Assembly: GCA_963922535.1 (NCBI GenBank)
Contig: CAWUIN010000129.1
Coordinates: 1-7,037 of the forward strand
Origin: Tectiglobus sp963922535
GTDB lineage: Bacteria; Pseudomonadota; Alphaproteobacteria; Rhizobiales; Hyphomicrobiaceae
DNA length: 7,037 nt
Reading direction: 5' to 3'
Below the pieces are notes generated by a model, which ran no database searches, had not been told where the DNA came from, and worked only from the letters and a program-made list of their open reading frames with translations. Position 1 is the first letter of the stretch. Every line of letters starts with the position of its first letter. Of this stretch, positions 5,466 to 7,037 are shown in pieces. The translations under genes and the position numbers were made by a program.

Positions 5466-6896
5466 ATGTATGAGGATTTGAAACTCTACATCGACGGTGA
5501 GTTCACAGTCGGCAAGAGTGGCACTGGCGAAGAAGTGCTTAATCCATCCACAGATGCAGTGCTGGCCAGCGTGCCTCATGCCCAGCAGGTTGAAATGGAT
5601 AAAGCGGTTCAAGCCGCTGAAAAAGGTTTTGCCGTTTGGCGCAGAATGTCGGCCTTCGAGCGCTACAAAATCATGCGCAAGGCGGCTGACCTGATACGTG
5701 CCCGTTGCGATGACATCGCTACGGTGATGACGCTGGAGCAAGGCAAGGTTAATGCCGAAGCCCAGATTGAAGTTATGGCAAGCGCAGACATTATCGACTT
5801 TCTTGCCGAAGAGGGCAAACGTGCTTACGGCCGTTTGATACCACCGCGCGCAGAAGGTGTCCGCCAAATGGTTATCGCTGAACCGGTTGGTATCGTGGCG
5901 GGCTTTTCGCCATGGAACTTCCCTGTGAGCCAGGCGGCACGCAAAATCGGTGCAGCCTTGGCTGCGGGCTGCGCAATCATTATAAAATGTCCGGAGGAAA
6001 CGCCAGGCTCACCTATTGCGATGGTGCGCTGCTTTCACGACGCAGGTCTGCCTGCTGGTGTGCTCAATCTTATTTACGGTGTTCCAGCAAAAATTTCCGG
6101 ATATCTCATTCCCAACCCTTCGATCCGCAAGATTTCGTTTACTGGTTCTGTGCCAGTTGGCAAGCATCTGGCCGCCCTCGCCGGCAGCCATATGAAAAGG
6201 ACGACCATGGAGCTTGGTGGACATTCGCCAATGCTGATTTTCGATGATGTCGATATCGACCATGTCGCGACGTTAACATCGGGGCTCAAGTGGCGTAACG
6301 CTGGTCAAGTCTGTATTTCGCCAACCCGCTTTTTCGTGCACGAAAAGATTTATGACAGTTTCGTTGCAAAGTTTGTCGATATCGCCAAAAATATCAAGGT
6401 CGGCGATGGCATGAACCCAGAAAGTAAAATGGGGCCTCTGGCCAACTTGCGGCGTGTCAACGCCATGGAATCGATGATTTCGGACGCCCAGGAAAAGGGA
6501 GCTAAGGTTGCGACGGGCGGAAACCGCATCGGCAACCAGGGCAACTTCTTTGAGCCGACCGTTCTGACCGATGTTCCAGAAAGTGCGCGGATCATGAGTG
6601 AAGAACCCTTTGGTCCCGTTGCCGTCATGCTGCCCTTCAAGACGGCCGATGAAGCGCTGGAACGAGCAAACAAGTTGCCATACGGCCTTGCAAGCTATGC
6701 CTTTACGCATGACAGTGCCCTTGCAACCAAGGTTGCCGATGCGCTGGATCACGGTATGGTCTCAATTAACCACCACGGTATTGGCGTTCCTGAAACACCG
6801 TTTGGCGGCATTAAAGATTCAGGTTATGGGCATGAGCAGAGTATTGAAGGGCTGCAGGCATATATGTCATTTAAATTTGTGACCCAGCTCGGTTAA
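5466..6896 (+). CDS. NAD(P)-dependent aldehyde dehydrogenase, succinate-semialdehyde dehydrogenase-like
   Basis: This complete 476-residue enzyme oxidises an aldehyde to the carboxylic acid with NAD or NADP in the cytoplasm. All main family signatures are present: FSPWNFP with N151, the cofactor lysine K174, FTGS (225-228), ELGGHSP with general base E249, GQVCISPTR with nucleophile C283, and EEPFGP with E380. The C-terminal PETPFGGIKDSGYGHE (from about residue 440) and the opening LYIDGEF resemble enzymes annotated as succinate-semialdehyde dehydrogenase in Rhizobiales, but close relatives act on other semialdehydes, so the substrate is not settled. AGGA lies 7 nt before the ATG. There is no gabT or other pathway gene beside it to fix the substrate. 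The gene stands alone on this strand and its 3' end overlaps a possible minus-strand gene by 30 bp. Confidence 0.93.
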   Translation: MYEDLKLYIDGEFTVGKSGTGEEVLNPSTDAVLASVPHAQQVEMDKAVQAAEKGFAVWRRMSAFERYKIMRKAADLIRARCDDIATVMTLEQGKVNAEAQIEVMASADIIDFLAEEGKRAYGRLIPPRAEGVRQMVIAEPVGIVAGFSPWNFPVSQAARKIGAALAAGCAIIIKCPEETPGSPIAMVRCFHDAGLPAGVLNLIYGVPAKISGYLIPNPSIRKISFTGSVPVGKHLAALAGSHMKRTTMELGGHSPMLIFDDVDIDHVATLTSGLKWRNAGQVCISPTRFFVHEKIYDSFVAKFVDIAKNIKVGDGMNPESKMGPLANLRRVNAMESMISDAQEKGAKVATGGNRIGNQGNFFEPTVLTDVPESARIMSEEPFGPVAVMLPFKTADEALERANKLPYGLASYAFTHDSALATKVADALDHGMVSINHHGIGVPETPFGGIKDSGYGHEQSIEGLQAYMSFKFVTQLG

Positions 6897-7037
6897 GATC
6901 CCGACCGCCACCTCTCCTACTGATACTGTATTTGGCCTGCAGTGCTGCATTAGAGCGCCAGCCGCTAACGTTAGCACGGCCAGTGTTATACCAATCCATA
7001 TATTAACTGACACACTCCATAATCCAGGGATATCCGG
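6867..7037 (-). CDS. Possible C-terminus of a membrane transporter (partial, start beyond right edge)
   Basis: The minus strand is open from the right edge to a TGA at 6867-6869, giving 56 residues. Near the beginning is a hydrophobic stretch, IWIGITLAVLTLAAGALM, followed by a polar tail ending in TELGHKFK. A last membrane helix of the form W-I-G-x-x-L near a C-terminus is common in EamA/DMT-type transporters, which suggests such a protein but does not prove it. The frame would overlap the end of the dehydrogenase gene in the antisense direction by 30 bp. A chance open frame of this length is possible. Confidence 0.35.
   Translation of the reverse strand, partial: PDIPGLWSVSVNIWIGITLAVLTLAAGALMQHCRPNTVSVGEVAVGILTELGHKFK
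6961..6980. terminator. Imperfect hairpin downstream of the dehydrogenase gene
   Basis: GCCG (6961-6964) pairs with CGGC (6977-6980), enclosing the perfect 12-bp palindrome GCTAACGTTAGC (6964-6975). It lies 64 bp after the dehydrogenase stop codon, before the possible converging gene. There is no adjacent T-run on the plus strand, so a terminator role is only a suggestion; a protein-binding site is equally possible. Confidence 0.25.

Noticed and set aside
5400..5867. Minus-strand 155-codon frame opposite the aldehyde dehydrogenase
   Set aside because: It is antisense to a complete enzyme with all catalytic motifs and has no features of its own.

Overview
The window looks like a chromosomal segment of an alphaproteobacterium, probably in or near the Hyphomicrobiales (Rhizobiales). 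This rests on the RecR sequence, on an aldehyde dehydrogenase of the succinate-semialdehyde type common there, and on moderate GC in genes against AT-rich spacers. The genus cannot be fixed from the sequence alone.

Layout. Positions 1-1065 (minus strand) encode the first 355 residues of a large protein that runs off the left edge: an N-terminal TIR domain, one transmembrane helix and the start of a TPR-like helical region. A 315-bp AT-rich spacer follows, then a complete recR (1381-1989, minus). Between recR and about 4.7 kb lies a patchwork that looks like accessory DNA. It has a 50-bp palindrome (2083-2132), a cupin-fold gene of unknown role (2162-2860), a 149-bp MITE-like element with a perfect 8-bp direct repeat at its borders (2931-3095), a second related palindrome (3166-3223), a possible 42-residue small ORF (3322-3450), an orphan TctC/Bug-type periplasmic binding protein (3511-4494), and a second, diverged MITE-like element (4551-4704). 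After it come a small three-helix membrane protein with a Cys-Cys-x-x-Pro motif resembling MerC-type metal proteins (4859-5251) and a complete NAD(P)-dependent aldehyde dehydrogenase (5466-6896). At the right edge an open minus-strand frame (6867-7037) may be the C-terminus of a membrane transporter.

How the genes relate. No operon tying these genes into one pathway is visible. recR is housekeeping DNA repair. The TIR protein has the topology of a transmembrane receptor with a cytoplasmic TIR domain and is the best candidate for a signalling or defence function. The cupin gene sits between the two palindromes, and the TctC gene sits between the two MITE-like elements, so the 2.1-4.7 kb stretch is best read as a repeat-rich insertion zone next to recR. 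The repeats are the least ordinary feature of the window. I found no CRISPR array, tRNA, rRNA or transposase gene.
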